NCBI GenBank assembly: GCA_022385755.1
Contig: MU278363.1
Coordinates: 188,661 to 252,660 of the forward strand
Direction of reading: 5' to 3'
Length of the DNA stretch: 64,000 nt
Source of the DNA: Trametopsis cervina
Taxonomy: Eukaryota > Basidiomycota > Agaricomycetes > Polyporales > Irpicaceae
The position numbers were made by a program, and so were the translations under genes. The notes below the pieces were generated by a model that worked only from the letters and a program-made list of their open reading frames with translations, ran no database searches and was not told where the DNA came from. Positions 11,166 to 22,660 of this stretch are shown one piece after another (position 1 is the first letter of the stretch; each line of letters starts with the position of its first letter).

Positions 11166-13391
11166 CTACAAAACAGCCTTCCCAGCCGTCTACAAGCACA
11201 CTTAATCAGCCATCCCTCTCCAAAACAGTGCCACATCGCAAAAACTCACCTCAATCGGCAACAACACCGCCAAAATCGCCGCCACGACAAACAACGCCGC
11301 CGAGATAAACACAGGCACGTTCGCCCCCACGGTGCTCGCGCTCCCGTCCCGGCTCGTCGTCGCGATCTTGATGATGGGCGCGATGAGGCCCATGACGCGG
11401 TTCAAAGCTGAGGCGAGCGCGTCGCCTGTCCCCCTGTGCGGCGTGGGGAAGACTTCGGGCGTGTAGGCGTAGAGGACGCCGTACATCGCGTTTCTGCGCG
11501 CGAAGTTAGTGTCACGGGGGGTGAGAGGGAGAGAATGGGGAGAAGGGGAGGGGAGGGGAGGGAGGGGAGGGAGGGGGACAGGGGAACTCACTGCGTCAGA
11601 CTACTCGCACACGAAAACCCAAGGTACGCCGCCTCCGTCGTGCTCGTCGTAAACAAAAACAAAAACAACCCCGTCGCAAGCGTACTAACCGCCAACGCCG
11701 TCTTCCGCCCCCCAATCGCCCAGCGCCCGCCATTCCCGCGCGTCCAGTCTACGATGACGCACGCGAGCGCAGAGCCGGGGATGCCGAGCACTGCGACGAT
11801 GATGTAGTCGCGGTATGTGCGGTTGAGGGTGTCGTTGAAGGAGACGCGGTCTTGCAGGTAGAGGACGAGGAAACCGTTGAAGAGTGGGTAGGCGAGGCCG
11901 ATTAGGCCCCAGATTAGGATTATGAGGGTTGAGTTGAGCGCGAGTGAGCGCGTGGAGAAGAGGGGGCGGACATGTGAGCTATACGGGGTGTGTTAGCGGT
12001 GAAAGGGAGGAGGGGGAATGAGGCTTACAGGGAGAAATGGGAGAACGTGTTCATGAACGTGCGCCAGATCGACGCCTTGTTGTTCATCCTGTTCGTGTGG
12101 CCGCACGCAAGCAGCTTCTCGGTGGTCAGAGAGATCTGCTTGCCGTTCCGCTTCGCGATGTAGGTCAGCGACTCGATCGCCTCCTCGTCGCGTCCGACCG
12201 CGACAAGGAACTTCGGTGATTCCTGCAGGGTGAAGATACAGTAGCGGCAGAGGAACATGCCGAAGGTCATACAGCCGCTGCGAGAGAATTAGAGAGATGT
12301 AGGGAGAGGGTGAGGAGGGGTGGGGCGTACAGTGTGTAGAGCGAGTACCGCCAGCCTTTGTCGTCGGAGAAGTTGGCGACGAAGCCCCAGATAATGAGGG
12401 AGCCGATAACTTGGCCGACTGCCCACCATGCTGACAGGAACGTCAACAACCACTGGGTATATGCATGAGTGCAAGCGCTCGCCGCCGATTATATGCACGT
12501 ACCTGGTGAGACTGTGGGATGTTCTCGAGGAAGAGTGCACCTGCATACAGCATCAAAACCTAGCGCGTTAGAAGACCTCGAAACACTAACCGTCCACAGG
12601 CAAGCTTCAGTCACGCAATCAGTACATTGTCCAAATAACATTCCGCATATACTCACTTGCCACCGACACCAAACGCCATGCACGCGATCAACGAACACAG
12701 AGCCACAAAGCTCTGCGCGCCTCCAGACGCGATACCGAAGATGCCCTGCAAATCAGAGACACCTGATATAAGCAAACGCACATGGCGAGAATAGCAAATA
12801 TATACGAGGAAGACGCACAGCAATGCAGAGCGTGATCTGCCAAGAGAGCTTGCGGCCGATGATATCAGACAGACTGCCCCAGGTGACGGCTCCGCAGATG
12901 AGGCCGACGTAGAGCGCAAGCGTTGTGTACTCGACACGAGGAGGGTTAAAGTGCGTGTTGAACTGAGGTAGGAGGACCGCGATTCCTTGCAGCCAGAGGT
13001 CTGGTGGGCGCGTGTGAGATGCGTGAAATGTTATATAGCAGGAAATAGGTTGCTCACTATCTGCTAGCCATCCCAGGCCGGAGAGCACGAAGAGCTCACG
13101 CTGGTAGCGGCCGAATCCGATCTCGTACTGGAGGCACTCGTTGACTAGAGAGAGAGAGCATTAAGTCTTAGGTGCGGGTCGTCTGACACAGATAAAGAAC
13201 GACATACTCAAGTGACACTTTTCCCTGTACACTCCGTCGACGCCGTCTGAAGATACCTCCTGCAGGTGCGGAACCGCACGCTGCTGGAGCGCACCCTCAC
13301 CCTTCTCGCTATCACTGCTTGCGCGTTTCTCGATATCGGACATCGCGGACGTAGCGGCCGTGGAAGTCGTGGTCGTGGTCGTTCGCGGCAA
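11166..13391 (-). CDS. Major facilitator superfamily transporter (SV2/SVOP-like)
   Basis: A twelve-helix secondary transporter of the plasma membrane; substrate cannot be read from sequence. The start at 13391 gives a Thr-rich leader, with an alternative in-frame Met (MSDIEKRASS) 16 codons later. Visible family marks are the loop 2-3 motif GSLSDIIGRKLSW (near 12860), WWAVGQVIGSLIIWGF (12400), the cytoplasmic QESPKFLVAVGRDEEAI (12210), SALACVIVDW (11750), and TPEVFPTPHRGTGDALASAL (11440), which is characteristic of the SV2/SVOP-type sugar-transporter branch. About seven short introns split it. The last exon encodes only the tail TAGKAVL: the donor follows LLPIE at about 11252 and the acceptor is at about 11190, with the stop at 11166-11168. 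The gene converges on GDPD1. Confidence 0.88.
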
Positions 13392-15085
13392 AGCACAAGA
13401 GGACAGAGGGCGCTGTCTCCTGCCCTCCTCTCATTTTTCTATAGAATCAGAGCGGCTGGGGGCCTATCCTATCAGCGGGTCTGATTGCGGAAAATGGGGA
13501 GTGCCACGGCGAGCATGCGAGAAGTAAAATTGCGATAAGTGGACGGCGGCAGAGACGTCGGAGCGGTCATGCGCTGCTGCCAGGCTCCGGGGACATCATC
13601 CTACCAACGTTTTGCGCATGGCAGAGTGGGAAACCATCCAAACAGGCTCGCAGACCACACACGTGCCTCCCCTCGAAGTGACAATGGCGTGGAAAACCTT
13701 GTATGCAAAGTTGGATATCAGTATGCCGTCCATTGACTGCATCATCGAGTGCTTACCTTGTCTCACTGAACAAATCTCCTCCTGACGGAGGTAAAGTCGA
13801 GTCTTCTGGTGTTTCAACTGTATTTGTCGCAGACTATGTATAGTGTGCACAGTGTGTTAGAGTGAAGAGCGAGCACAAACGTTCAACATCATACGCTTGG
13901 CGGCGTCCTGTCCAACGTGCGTCATCCCCGGTCCGGTCACAGATAATGTAGACGCCAAATCGCTTATCGCAGTCGTTGGCCAGCATATCGTAATCTAGTC
14001 GTTTTACCAACAGGATGTCAGACATTTCCATAAAGTCGATGAGTTGTTGTTCTACTACTGCATTACAGAATACAACACCGCTCTGCCAAGGGTCTCAATC
14101 GGATCTCGGACAAAAGTTTATCCCAATAGAAGAGATAGAAACGAAAGTAATGCAAAGAACAGGAGGCAAAGACGAACTTGACTACAAGGAATGAGCACAA
14201 CAAATAACGTCTGAATCTGGCCAACCAGCGTACACGCTCATAGGCGTATATAACTTCTATGGTAGCAGATATAAATCACAGCTAACAGAATATTGAGCTG
14301 CGCGAGGAAAGTAGCGCCAGGGGATGTAAGGACCCCGGACCACTCCCGCGCGCTTGAGCGCATCACCACAGACGAGCTCTCTCACTGCTCTCTCTCACTT
14401 CCAGTCTCTTCTGATCCTCGACCTACTCCTTGTCGACCTGCGCAGCTCGCGCGTTTCTGTGCTTGCAGGCAGCTCCGTTAACGACGCACGGCTCGGCGTC
14501 GAGCGTCCTCTCGACCCTTGAAGCTTACAGGCTTGAACTATGACCACAGTGCTTGTCAGACACGCTCTACAAAATGGTTCTTATTGATATGCGCCCATGA
14601 AAATTTCCACAACTAAATAAGGACCCTATGAATGTTCCATAAGCTACCGTCTGGTCGCAGCGTGTCCTGGGCGGCCGCTTCAAGATTCTTGATGTAGAAT
14701 CGCGGCGAAAGAGCGCGAACAATGAATTCTATAGCTGACGATAGAAGAGAACAGCCACGAAGGCAATGTGGCAACATTTATCATACGGAAGTAGGAAAGA
14801 TGTAAAGTTTTCCATTTACTATTACAGTTTCCAGAGGGCGCCGTTGGACGATCTTCTAAACAAGGTGCGCTTTGGCTGATACACAAGGAGAACACGAGGA
14901 AAACAGGTTCCTAATATGCCATAATCCCCAGAACGCTCGTGTGAAATGAGGGCCATGCACGAACCACGGCGTAGGCAGATGTGGGACCATATATTCATCG
15001 CGCTCTCCCCGCATGAGCACTTGCCCCCTCCCCCTCGTAACGACAATCATCAGGAAGATTCCCACTGCTGTCCCCCAACCTTGAG
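13392..15085. other. Spacer with a decayed gene-end duplicate
   Basis: The left part (13392-14040) is the MFS promoter and unrecognised sequence. 14041-14570 is a degraded copy of sequence from 20250-21060, listed separately. 14570-15080 holds only short frames with no recognisable domain, up to the start of the DUF6535 gene. Confidence 0.5.
14041..14570 (-). pseudogene. Decayed copy of the 3' end and flank of the gene at 20705-22660
   Basis: Several blocks match 20250-21060 in the same order and orientation. Examples are ACAATACCAC/ACAACACCGC followed by TCTG(C/T)CAAGGGTCT, AGATAGAAACGAAAGTA, ATGCAAAGAACRGG, GGTAG..AGATATAAAT, and in the coding part CTCGACCKACTCCTWGT with CGGCGTCGAGCG and CCCTTGAAGCT. 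The coding part has lost its frame and large pieces are missing, so this is a non-functional duplicate. It sits about 6 kb from its source, on the far side of the DUF6535 gene. Confidence 0.7.
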
Positions 15086-15568
15086 ATGTCCACCGGCTTG
15101 GAGGCTGATAGCTCAGCCGAGCCCGCAAATAATTCGGATGATCTACCAAATACGACATCACCACCGACAGATGGTAAGTGAAACTCCAGTGCTGTCCATA
15201 TGGTGACAGCCCTTATTGACTGGTTTTACAGTCTCACAGCAGCCTCAACCTCAATCTGAACTGATTGGATGGGAAGCAGTGAAGAAGGCTATGAAGGAAT
15301 ATTATATGGAGCAAATGTTAACGTTTGAGATGTCCACCAGCTTGGAGGCTGATAGCTCAGCCAAGCCCGCAAATAATTCGGATGATCTACCAAATACGAC
15401 ATCACCACCGACAGATGGTAAGTGAAACTCCAGTGCTGTCCATATGGTGACAGCCCTTATTGACTGGTTTTACAGTCTCACAGCAGCCTCAACCTCAATC
15501 TGAACTGACTGGATGGGAAGCAGTGGAGAAGGCTATCAAGGAATTTGATACGGAGCAAGTATTAACGT
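15081..15568 (+). repeat. Tandem duplication (period 244 bp) spanning exon and intron
   Basis: Copy 1 is 15081-15324 and copy 2 is 15325-15568, nearly identical at their left ends and through the intron. Each copy holds coding sequence, a 58-base intron (15174-15231 and 15418-15475) and more coding sequence. Removing the intron leaves 186 bases (62 codons), so the reading frame survives the duplication. Confidence 0.95.
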
Positions 15569-18500
15569 ATAAGGATGATATTGATACCCTCCTTGTTTTT
15601 GTAAGTATCATTATTATTCTAGACTTCATGCCCTAATTCCCTCTGTGCAAAATATATCAGGATGGATTATTTTCTGCCGCCGTGACGGCATTCGTACTCG
15701 CCTCCTATCCACTGCTGCAGCAAGACACCACCGGCGCGATCTTAGTGGCCGTACAGCAGCTAGTCAATCAGACTGCCGGATATAGCATCCTTGGCGGCAC
15801 TTTGCTGAACACTACAGTCACACCTCCTCCTGCTCCCCCTCCATTCAAACCAACACCTGGAGTCGTTCGTGTGAACACTCTCTGGTTCTCCAGTCTTGTC
15901 GTCAGCCTTTCCGCGGCCTCACTCGGAATTTTCGTGAAGCAGTGGCTTCGCGCATATCTGGCTTTCTCTACAGCATCACCCCAAGGACAACTACGCGCCC
16001 GGCAGTTCCGACATGCAGGCATGGAGACCTGGCGGGTTTATGGAATCGCTGCGTCGCTTCCTCTGCTCATCCAAGTAGCACTCGGGCTGTTTTTCATTGG
16101 CCTGTGCTACTTTACTGCCGAAGTGGACGAAAGTATCGGCAAGACGACGTTCATCTTGATCGCCGGGTGGGGGTTCATGACCTTTGCTATCCTGATATGC
16201 CCCGTTTTTTCCTCCGGGTGTGCATACAAGACCACAGCCTTCGAGCCAATCACGACTGTCATCCGACGCCGAGGGTATCCCGTTCTCAAGACGGTGGCAA
16301 CGCCAGTCTGGGCCGCGCTCATGGTACTCATGGGCTCAATTCTCCTTGTACTGGTCGCCGTACCTTGTACACTTTGTGGATATGTGCTGAGACAACTGTT
16401 TCGCTTCTGCAAGAAACTGCACGCTACAATCTCTCACGGGTTTCCATCGTTTCTCGATTGGATCAAGAGTCCGACCATCGGAAGGCTCGCGAGATTTGCA
16501 AGAAAAATTATAAGCCGTATACAAGGAACCGTAGTCGCTCGTGCAGTGGCAAGGAGCAGGCAGTTAGTCAGCGCAGGATTGAGCATCGTCGCACAGAGTC
16601 TGCAATATATAATGGAGTCATGGGTGACGATCTTGGTTGATCGTGATGACTTCCCCAGCTGGTGGCGCAATGTGAACGATGCTATCCCTGACAGTGGGCC
16701 CGAGGAGTCCGCAGTGATCCACGATACCAGTCAGGATCTTCAAATCCTGGCGGTCGCCGATGCTATTCAAGCCCACGACCAGCTCCTCGGGACGACCATG
16801 AAGGCCGCTCTGGATCAAAGTCAAGCACGTTGGCAGGACGTCGTCGAGTTTTTGCTCGCCGTAATCGGGAACCGTATTCCTTTGACGACAACATTTGCAG
16901 AGACGCCCACGCTGATCGATCTGGACGCACTTCCTGAGAAGACAAGAAACATCCTTGCTGGATTCTTCGTAGATCATGTCGGCCCCTCCGCAGAATATAT
17001 TCACAAGGAGCTGCAAGATGATCGGACCGACCGGTACACCGCTGCATGGTGGGCCCTCTCCCTCGGCGTATCCCTGCAACCCTACAATGCCTCTCTGTCG
17101 CCGTTCGTCTTCCGGTGGCTATCTGCGGACACAAGCATCATCGTGACTTTGATTCGCTTTGATTCTCACAATCTCACCACAGGGGAGAAAATAATACTGC
17201 CCTGCCTGTTCCAAGCTACTATGGAGGTGCAGTGTGCATCCGAATCAGCAGTGTACTTTGCGATGCTTAAGCGCGCTGTCATCGAATACACCTACGAGTA
17301 TGGCCCGGGAGCACGGTCAACGTCCGACAGTGCTCGTCCACGGAAGAAAGTCAATTTGCTCACGCAGGTCTTGGAACATATCGCCAGCACCATCCGCAAT
17401 ATTCCTTCGCACGATGACCTCGCGGAAGAACGGCCCGCCTGGCTCGATGACGCTATCCTCTTACTGAGTTGTCTGACTGCAATTCGCCTACAGCTGTATG
17501 GCATTCCCAGATATATGTTGACGTCTCCCTACCTCGGAGTATCGGCGTTTACGCGAACGAGCAGGGACGCACTCCGCGACCTGAATAGATCGTATCCTCT
17601 GCACTCGATTAGTACATATTCATTCGTACTGATCACACTTCATGAAGCTATGTTTGGAGGTTTTGATAAACGTCCACTTGAATCCCACGCCTGGACTCAC
17701 ACACTGAGACGTCGCTTGCAGGACCAGACAGGTAAGTTATCTCATCCTCGGGGCTGGATTGTCACTCACAGCACGGATCCTTCTCAGGCCTTTCATGTCT
17801 GAAACTTGCACTCAACGACATGATTGACACTACTGACCACTGCATTCACCATCGGGAACAAGCGCAATTGTGTCACGTAGTTGCGTGGCTTGCGTGGGAT
17901 CCAAGCACTTTGCGCCCGGAGTTTCGGTCTACATGGCGCTTCATCTTTCAAATATTGGCCGATATGCTACTGAAAAGCCAGACCATGGACTGGCGTGGTG
18001 ACTTGACATTCTATCCTATGTACCAGGATGTGGGTATGCTTAGTGCGCTCGACCTCATCAAAGAAGAGGGAGACTATGAGCGCTGGTGTCGTGCCTTCAA
18101 CCCTACGACATCTGTCGTGGGGGATCACTTTTGGCTTGCAATAGCTCGGCTCCATTACAGAGACGTCCCTCCACCAGGTGATATGGCTAGGCTTCCATGG
18201 CGGATGCGACGGATCTATGAAATGTCGTCTTCAGAGCAAGCGCGGATTCAGATACTTAGGGATGCCGATCCCAATCCGACCTTTTCCAGGTCACAAGCAC
18301 ACGCTACGGCCCCGCATGCAAATCGAACCGACACCTCGCACGTCCATAAGCCCGCCACCAACAAACACAGTAGTCCTACTGGGAACGTCGCGAGTACAAG
18401 CAGCAACGCATCGAGTGAGGCCGACTTCGTCAGCTTGCATTCTCAGACTGCGGCACTAGAAGATTCTGGACCCACCGGAGTAGATATGGGGGACAATAGG

Positions 18501-19142
18501 ACGGACTACGGGCCATTTGAGGCCGTGCACCAGCCGCACATCAACGCCAACCAGCCCGCGGCGTCCGCAGATAGCATTTGTAGCCACGGAGGAGCCGAGC
18601 ATAACCGTGAGGAAGGAGGCATCGCAGGTCCACTTACGGGCGCCGATGATAGCAGGTTTCGGGATGTAGGCGCACTCTTCCCCCAAACGGACGAATCAGA
18701 GAGATCAATGATGGAGACGAGAGTCAGAGAGGCCGGAGCTGAGGTAGTAAACCAGGAAGAACCCTCTCAGGTCGTAGACGGCGACGGCGGCGAATCAGAT
18801 GGCCTCATCCAGACAGCGCGGCACGAGGCCGATACTCTACACCAAGAAGACAAGACGACCGCCGTTGGCGAAGGCGGTGTCGACGGTGTAGACACCGAAG
18901 GCAAAATGGGCGGCGAGGGCACTGCCGAGCTGCGTACCAACCAGGACCACGTGCTCCCACCGGAGCCAGGCGACGCCGGGGAATACAAGATGAGGGCAGA
19001 CGGAGGACAGGAGGAACGAGCCGAGAGAGTCCTTTTCATCATGCCAGAAACTGTCGATACACCAGTAATGCAACAAAGGTTCTGGGCGTATAGTCATACT
19101 ACCATTGACCTCGAGAAAACTCACACATATGTATTAGCATAA
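15086..19142 (+). CDS. DUF6535 domain membrane protein
   Basis: A member of the mushroom-specific DUF6535 family, whose function is unknown. Five exons (15086-15173, 15232-15417, 15476-15600, 15661-17731, 17788-19142) join in frame to 1274 residues. Residues 1 to about 115 come from the tandem 62-codon duplication. The DUF6535 core starts near residue 130 (DGLFSAAVTAFVLASYPLLQ) and has about four hydrophobic helices at roughly 207-229, 260-285, 300-320 and 350-375, including LWFSSLVVSLSAASLGIFVK. The middle is globular. The last ~300 residues are acidic, Gly/Asp/Glu-rich and probably disordered. The start is the first Met of duplicated copy 1; an upstream exon cannot be excluded because copy 1 begins five bases before it. 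The organisation suggests a full gene, not a pseudogene. Confidence 0.85.
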
Positions 19143-19640
19143 TTAGATGACCTATGCAGGGTTTCATACAAATCCGGTCTCTGGGGCAGCTATGAAAATT
19201 CGAATACCACCTTTTGGGGATCCATTTCATACAGACATGCACATTGATGGCATCCTGTAGCTCGATACTGCTTACGGAAACTGGCCGGAGTGGCATATGT
19301 GGGTAGATACGTGCATATACTAGACTAGAAAAATAAAAACTTGTGGAACAGAGCTATAATAGAGGATCTCTGAGCAGTTAAGTTCCTCTCAAGCTGATGA
19401 GCGTGACAATGGCACCAAAGTCCGACGCACGGCACAAAGCTTTCGATACAGGCGCTAATACGTGACAGAGTGTGACAATGGCAATGTTTTCGCAGCCAGA
19501 AAGTCAGGTTTGTGCGGAACGTCCTGACGAGTCATCTCTCATTAGAAAAATGCAAATATATTTGTGTGCAATAAAGAATAGCTAAGCTACCAACTGAGGA
19601 AATTTCCGAGATGAAAACACTACTACTCACCGGATGGGGA

Positions 19641-19696
19641 CAGTAATGCAACACTGTTGCATTACTGGGGTGTCGATAGTAATGTCGAGACACCCC
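19641..19696. repeat. Two abutting hairpins
   Basis: The first has perfect 13-base arms (CAGTAATGCAACA at 19641-19653 and its complement at 19655-19667) with a one-base loop. The second has GGGGTGTC at 19667-19674 pairing with GACACCCC at 19689-19696 around 14 bases. The complement of the middle portion resembles the end of the DUF6535 gene near 19054-19077 (TCGATACACCAGTAATGCAA). Confidence 0.8.
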
Positions 19697-19789
19697 GCCT
19701 GGTGGTAGCAGCCGAGCTAGCGACGTCGCCGGCGACCGTTCCGGCTCGAACGACTCAACCAGCATGCGGGTATTTTCCACCAGCGCACC

Positions 19790-19980
19790 GACGATACAGA
19801 GCCGCTCCCGTATCCGACAGTAGTCTTCTCGGGCGTTAGTGAGACAGTGGATGCGGGGACTACACACGCTACGGCAGCCGTGCCAGAAACGATGGAGACG
19901 GACGACGCTGGGATGGGTGTGCAAAGTGGTACGGAGGGAGGCGCGTCGCAGGATCGAGCGGACACTCAGGCGGCAGGTTA
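19790..19980 (+). pseudogene. Possible gene remnant with acidic low-complexity tail
   Basis: One plus-strand frame reads through an Asp/Glu/Gly/Thr-rich stretch (SGVSETVDAGTTHATAAVPE, then METDDAGMGVQSGTEGG) ending in a stop near 19980. The composition resembles the disordered tail of the DUF6535 protein just upstream, and the DUF6535-like hairpin segment lies close by. No domain is visible and no start can be placed. It may be the tail of a degraded second DUF6535 gene; this is weak inference. Confidence 0.3.
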
Positions 19981-20704
19981 GGCTTAGACGACAAGGACGA
20001 CGGAAGAAAGGCAATGTAGAGGCTGGAGGCTCGGGTAGTGGAGCTCTTGACTTGGAAGGGGTAGCTGTTTTGCGAGTGACTGCGATGATGATCGTTCACG
20101 GCCAATGTATACGTTTTGCGAATGTAATAATAGGAACGTGCTACTCATTACTTGTACCTGTCCGCCGTAGCACATGTACAGTATCTCGCGCGGTTGGCGT
20201 CGGTGTTCTCATGGGTTATTTACCGCAATTTCCACACAAAACTTTGTGTTCGACCGTTACATGATACAATACCACTCTGTCAAGGGTCTTTATCGGATAC
20301 ACGCACAAAGAGAGTCCAAATAGATCAAAGATAGAAACGAAAGTACTGTTCAGAGCGCGTATTGATGATGTGAAATGCAAAGAACGGGTTGCGCGGAAGG
20401 ATATCCACCTCTATACTGTAGTCAACGTACACACACACATGCATATATGTCCTATCCATCTAAATATCCGCGTTCGCGCTCGGTCGTCACAGGTCGTAAA
20501 AACGCATCTTTGTTGGAGATAGATATGCAAAGATGGGAGATGGTGCTTAAGGGCAACAACAAAAACAGAAACACAAAAAGCGAGCACACGACAGCAATAT
20601 TTCCTGGTAGATATAAATTAAGATGTCACAGCCGCTGCACCCTCCAATTCAGCACTCGCACTCTCATCCACTGCGGTGCGAAAGAGCTCACCAAGCAACG
20701 CAGC

Positions 20705-22660
20705 CTACACCCCCCACTCATCGATGCTCCCCCCAAAACCAGGTTTAGGAGCCCACCCTCCGCTCCTCGCCAATCTCTCCTCATTCCTCACAAACGCAGG
20801 AACGCCTGCCCCTCCCGGACTAGTCCCAACGCCCAATAACCAAGTCCACCACGGGCCCTCCCCATCCTCCGCTCCCTTCCCTCCATCCTTCCCCCTTCCC
20901 TTCCTACTTCTACTTCTACTTCTACTCCTCGACCGACTCCTAGTAGACCCGCGGGACTCGCGGCTCCCCGTATCGACAGGGAGCTCAGCGAACGATACGC
21001 GGTTCGGCGTCGAGCGCCCGCTCGATCCCTTGAAGCTCAGCGCGTCCGACACGCTCAGCCAGCTCCCGCTCAACGACGGTACAGGCGAGATCGGCGTCCC
21101 CGGAATGCTGCTGCCCTCGCGCTCCTTCTCCCTGCGCAGTGTGTTGGCACTGCCGCGCAGCGCCGAATGGCGTGGCGGGCTAGGCGGGCGCGTCGAGTGC
21201 GTGTGGCGCGCCTTCGTGAACAGCCGCGACACGCTCGCCGTCGCGTGAGACGTATCCGCGACGGGCGAGGCTAATGTTGGGCTGAGCAGCGCGGGCCGTG
21301 CGGGCTCACGCTCGCGCTCCTTGCCCTTCGCTTCGCGCGCTGGGTGGTTCTGCAGGATCGTGCGCAGGCTCGTGAGTGTGCGGTCGACGAGCATCTCTTT
21401 GTCGTCTGATGATTCTGACGAGGACGATGGGAGCTCGATGATCGGTGGCGTGTCCCACTCCCGCGGTGTATCTTTTCGTCGAGCTGAGGCTGACTGAGAA
21501 CGAGAGGAGCGCGCGGGCGAATGGCTGGGAGATCTTGAGCTAGAGGGGTTCGAACGCGGAGAGCGGCGGGCCGTAGACGTCGTCGTCGTCGAGTTGCTAC
21601 CACTGCGCGGTCTACGGGCCGTGCGTACCGAAGACGAGGGCGAAGAGGCTGAAGTAGATGTCGAAGCGACATAGGAGGACAGAAAGTCCACCGCGCGCTT
21701 CGGGCTACCGCTCATAGGCTCTGACTGGGCGTGCAACAGCAGTGGCCGACGGTGACTGTCAGGGGGGAGTGGCGTCGGCGGTGCGCGGTTCACGTCGCGC
21801 ACGCCGAGCGTAGGGGGCATGGAGATAGATGTGGGGGACTCGGATGAGTCGACGTACATCGTGATCGCCCGCGGGGGAGGGGAGATGAGGTCCAATCTGT
21901 CATGGTTCGTGTAGCTGAGCGACGCGTTACGCAGGTCGAGCGATGGTTTTCGGAGGTGCGTGCGTCGTAGAGAGAACGAGCTCGGGAGGGGCAGGCTGCG
22001 ACTTATCGAGTCGTCATCTTGCTGCACAGGGGGACTCACAGGGATATCATCCGCGCCTACGTCCTCCCGTCCCTCTTCCTCTTCGTCGAGAAACAGTGAG
22101 TCCACGTTTTTGGAGATGAGATCGAGATCGTCCGCGCACGCCGTGCTCTGCATGATACGCGACGATAGGCTACGCGCGTGTGTCTCGAGGGACGACTCTG
22201 CGGCGTGCTCGCCTGATCCTAGCACGGCGTCGAGCGACGTCTTGGTCGTGATGGACGACTGCAGGAGGGCGTTGGACATCTCGAGCGCGTGCACGCTGCG
22301 CGCGAGGAGCGAGTCGAGGTACGGGTCTCCCGAACCCGTGCGCGAGCGTGCTTTCGGGCGAACAGGGGGCGGTGGCGAGCGGGGCGTAGGCCGTCTACGG
22401 GCAGTAGTGCTACTAGGATGTGTTAATGGCGCGATCAGCGTAGTGGGGTATCGTGCAAGGCCGTCGTCCGAGTCCGAATCTACGTCTACGTCAGCCTCCT
22501 CTGCGCTATCCGGGTAGTCTGGCGGGCGATCGAGGGGATCCTGGAGGGGCTGGACGAGCGAGGACGTATAGAGGGGCAGCGGCGAGAGCGTCGAGTCTGT
22601 CGAGAAGCGCAGGGCAGAGGGACGTTTGCGATGGTGCTGGTGGGCATAGCGGCTGTTCAT
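20705..22660 (-). CDS. Conserved Ser/Arg-rich protein of unknown function
   Basis: A single uninterrupted frame of 651 residues from ATG 22660; no intron is needed. I do not recognise a named family. The N-terminal third holds the likely ordered part: PLPLYTSSLVQPL, a DRPPDYPDSAEEAD acidic patch, then the helical DPYLDSLLARSVHALEMSNA. The rest is low complexity, rich in Ser, Arg and Pro, with an RSRSRSRSRS-type run (near 20930) and a short Trp-containing C-terminus (WWTWLLGVGTSP). No signal peptide or membrane segment. The long Ser/Arg tracts and many SP/TP sites would fit a phosphorylated nuclear or cytoskeletal regulator, but that is a guess. A decayed copy of its 3' end lies at 14041-14570. 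Confidence 0.8.
   Translation of the reverse strand: MNSRYAHQHHRKRPSALRFSTDSTLSPLPLYTSSLVQPLQDPLDRPPDYPDSAEEADVDVDSDSDDGLARYPTTLIAPLTHPSSTTARRRPTPRSPPPPVRPKARSRTGSGDPYLDSLLARSVHALEMSNALLQSSITTKTSLDAVLGSGEHAAESSLETHARSLSSRIMQSTACADDLDLISKNVDSLFLDEEEEGREDVGADDIPVSPPVQQDDDSISRSLPLPSSFSLRRTHLRKPSLDLRNASLSYTNHDRLDLISPPPRAITMYVDSSESPTSISMPPTLGVRDVNRAPPTPLPPDSHRRPLLLHAQSEPMSGSPKRAVDFLSSYVASTSTSASSPSSSVRTARRPRSGSNSTTTTSTARRSPRSNPSSSRSPSHSPARSSRSQSASARRKDTPREWDTPPIIELPSSSSESSDDKEMLVDRTLTSLRTILQNHPAREAKGKEREREPARPALLSPTLASPVADTSHATASVSRLFTKARHTHSTRPPSPPRHSALRGSANTLRREKEREGSSIPGTPISPVPSLSGSWLSVSDALSFKGSSGRSTPNRVSFAELPVDTGSRESRGSTRSRSRSRSRSRSRKGRGKDGGKGAEDGEGPWWTWLLGVGTSPGGAGVPAFVRNEERLARSGGWAPKPGFGGSIDEWGV

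Larger units (their letters stand above)
19143..20704. other. Spacer with hairpins and possible gene remnant
   Basis: Contains the 3' flank of the DUF6535 gene, two adjacent hairpins (19641-19696), a coding-like but unidentified stretch (about 19790-19980) and the 3' flank of the gene at 20705, which is duplicated at 14041-14570. No intact gene seen. Confidence 0.5.

Noticed and set aside
19532..20014. Minus-strand frame of 160 residues
   Set aside because: Arg/Ser/Leu-rich without domain; the plus strand in the same interval gives a better gene-like acidic tail.
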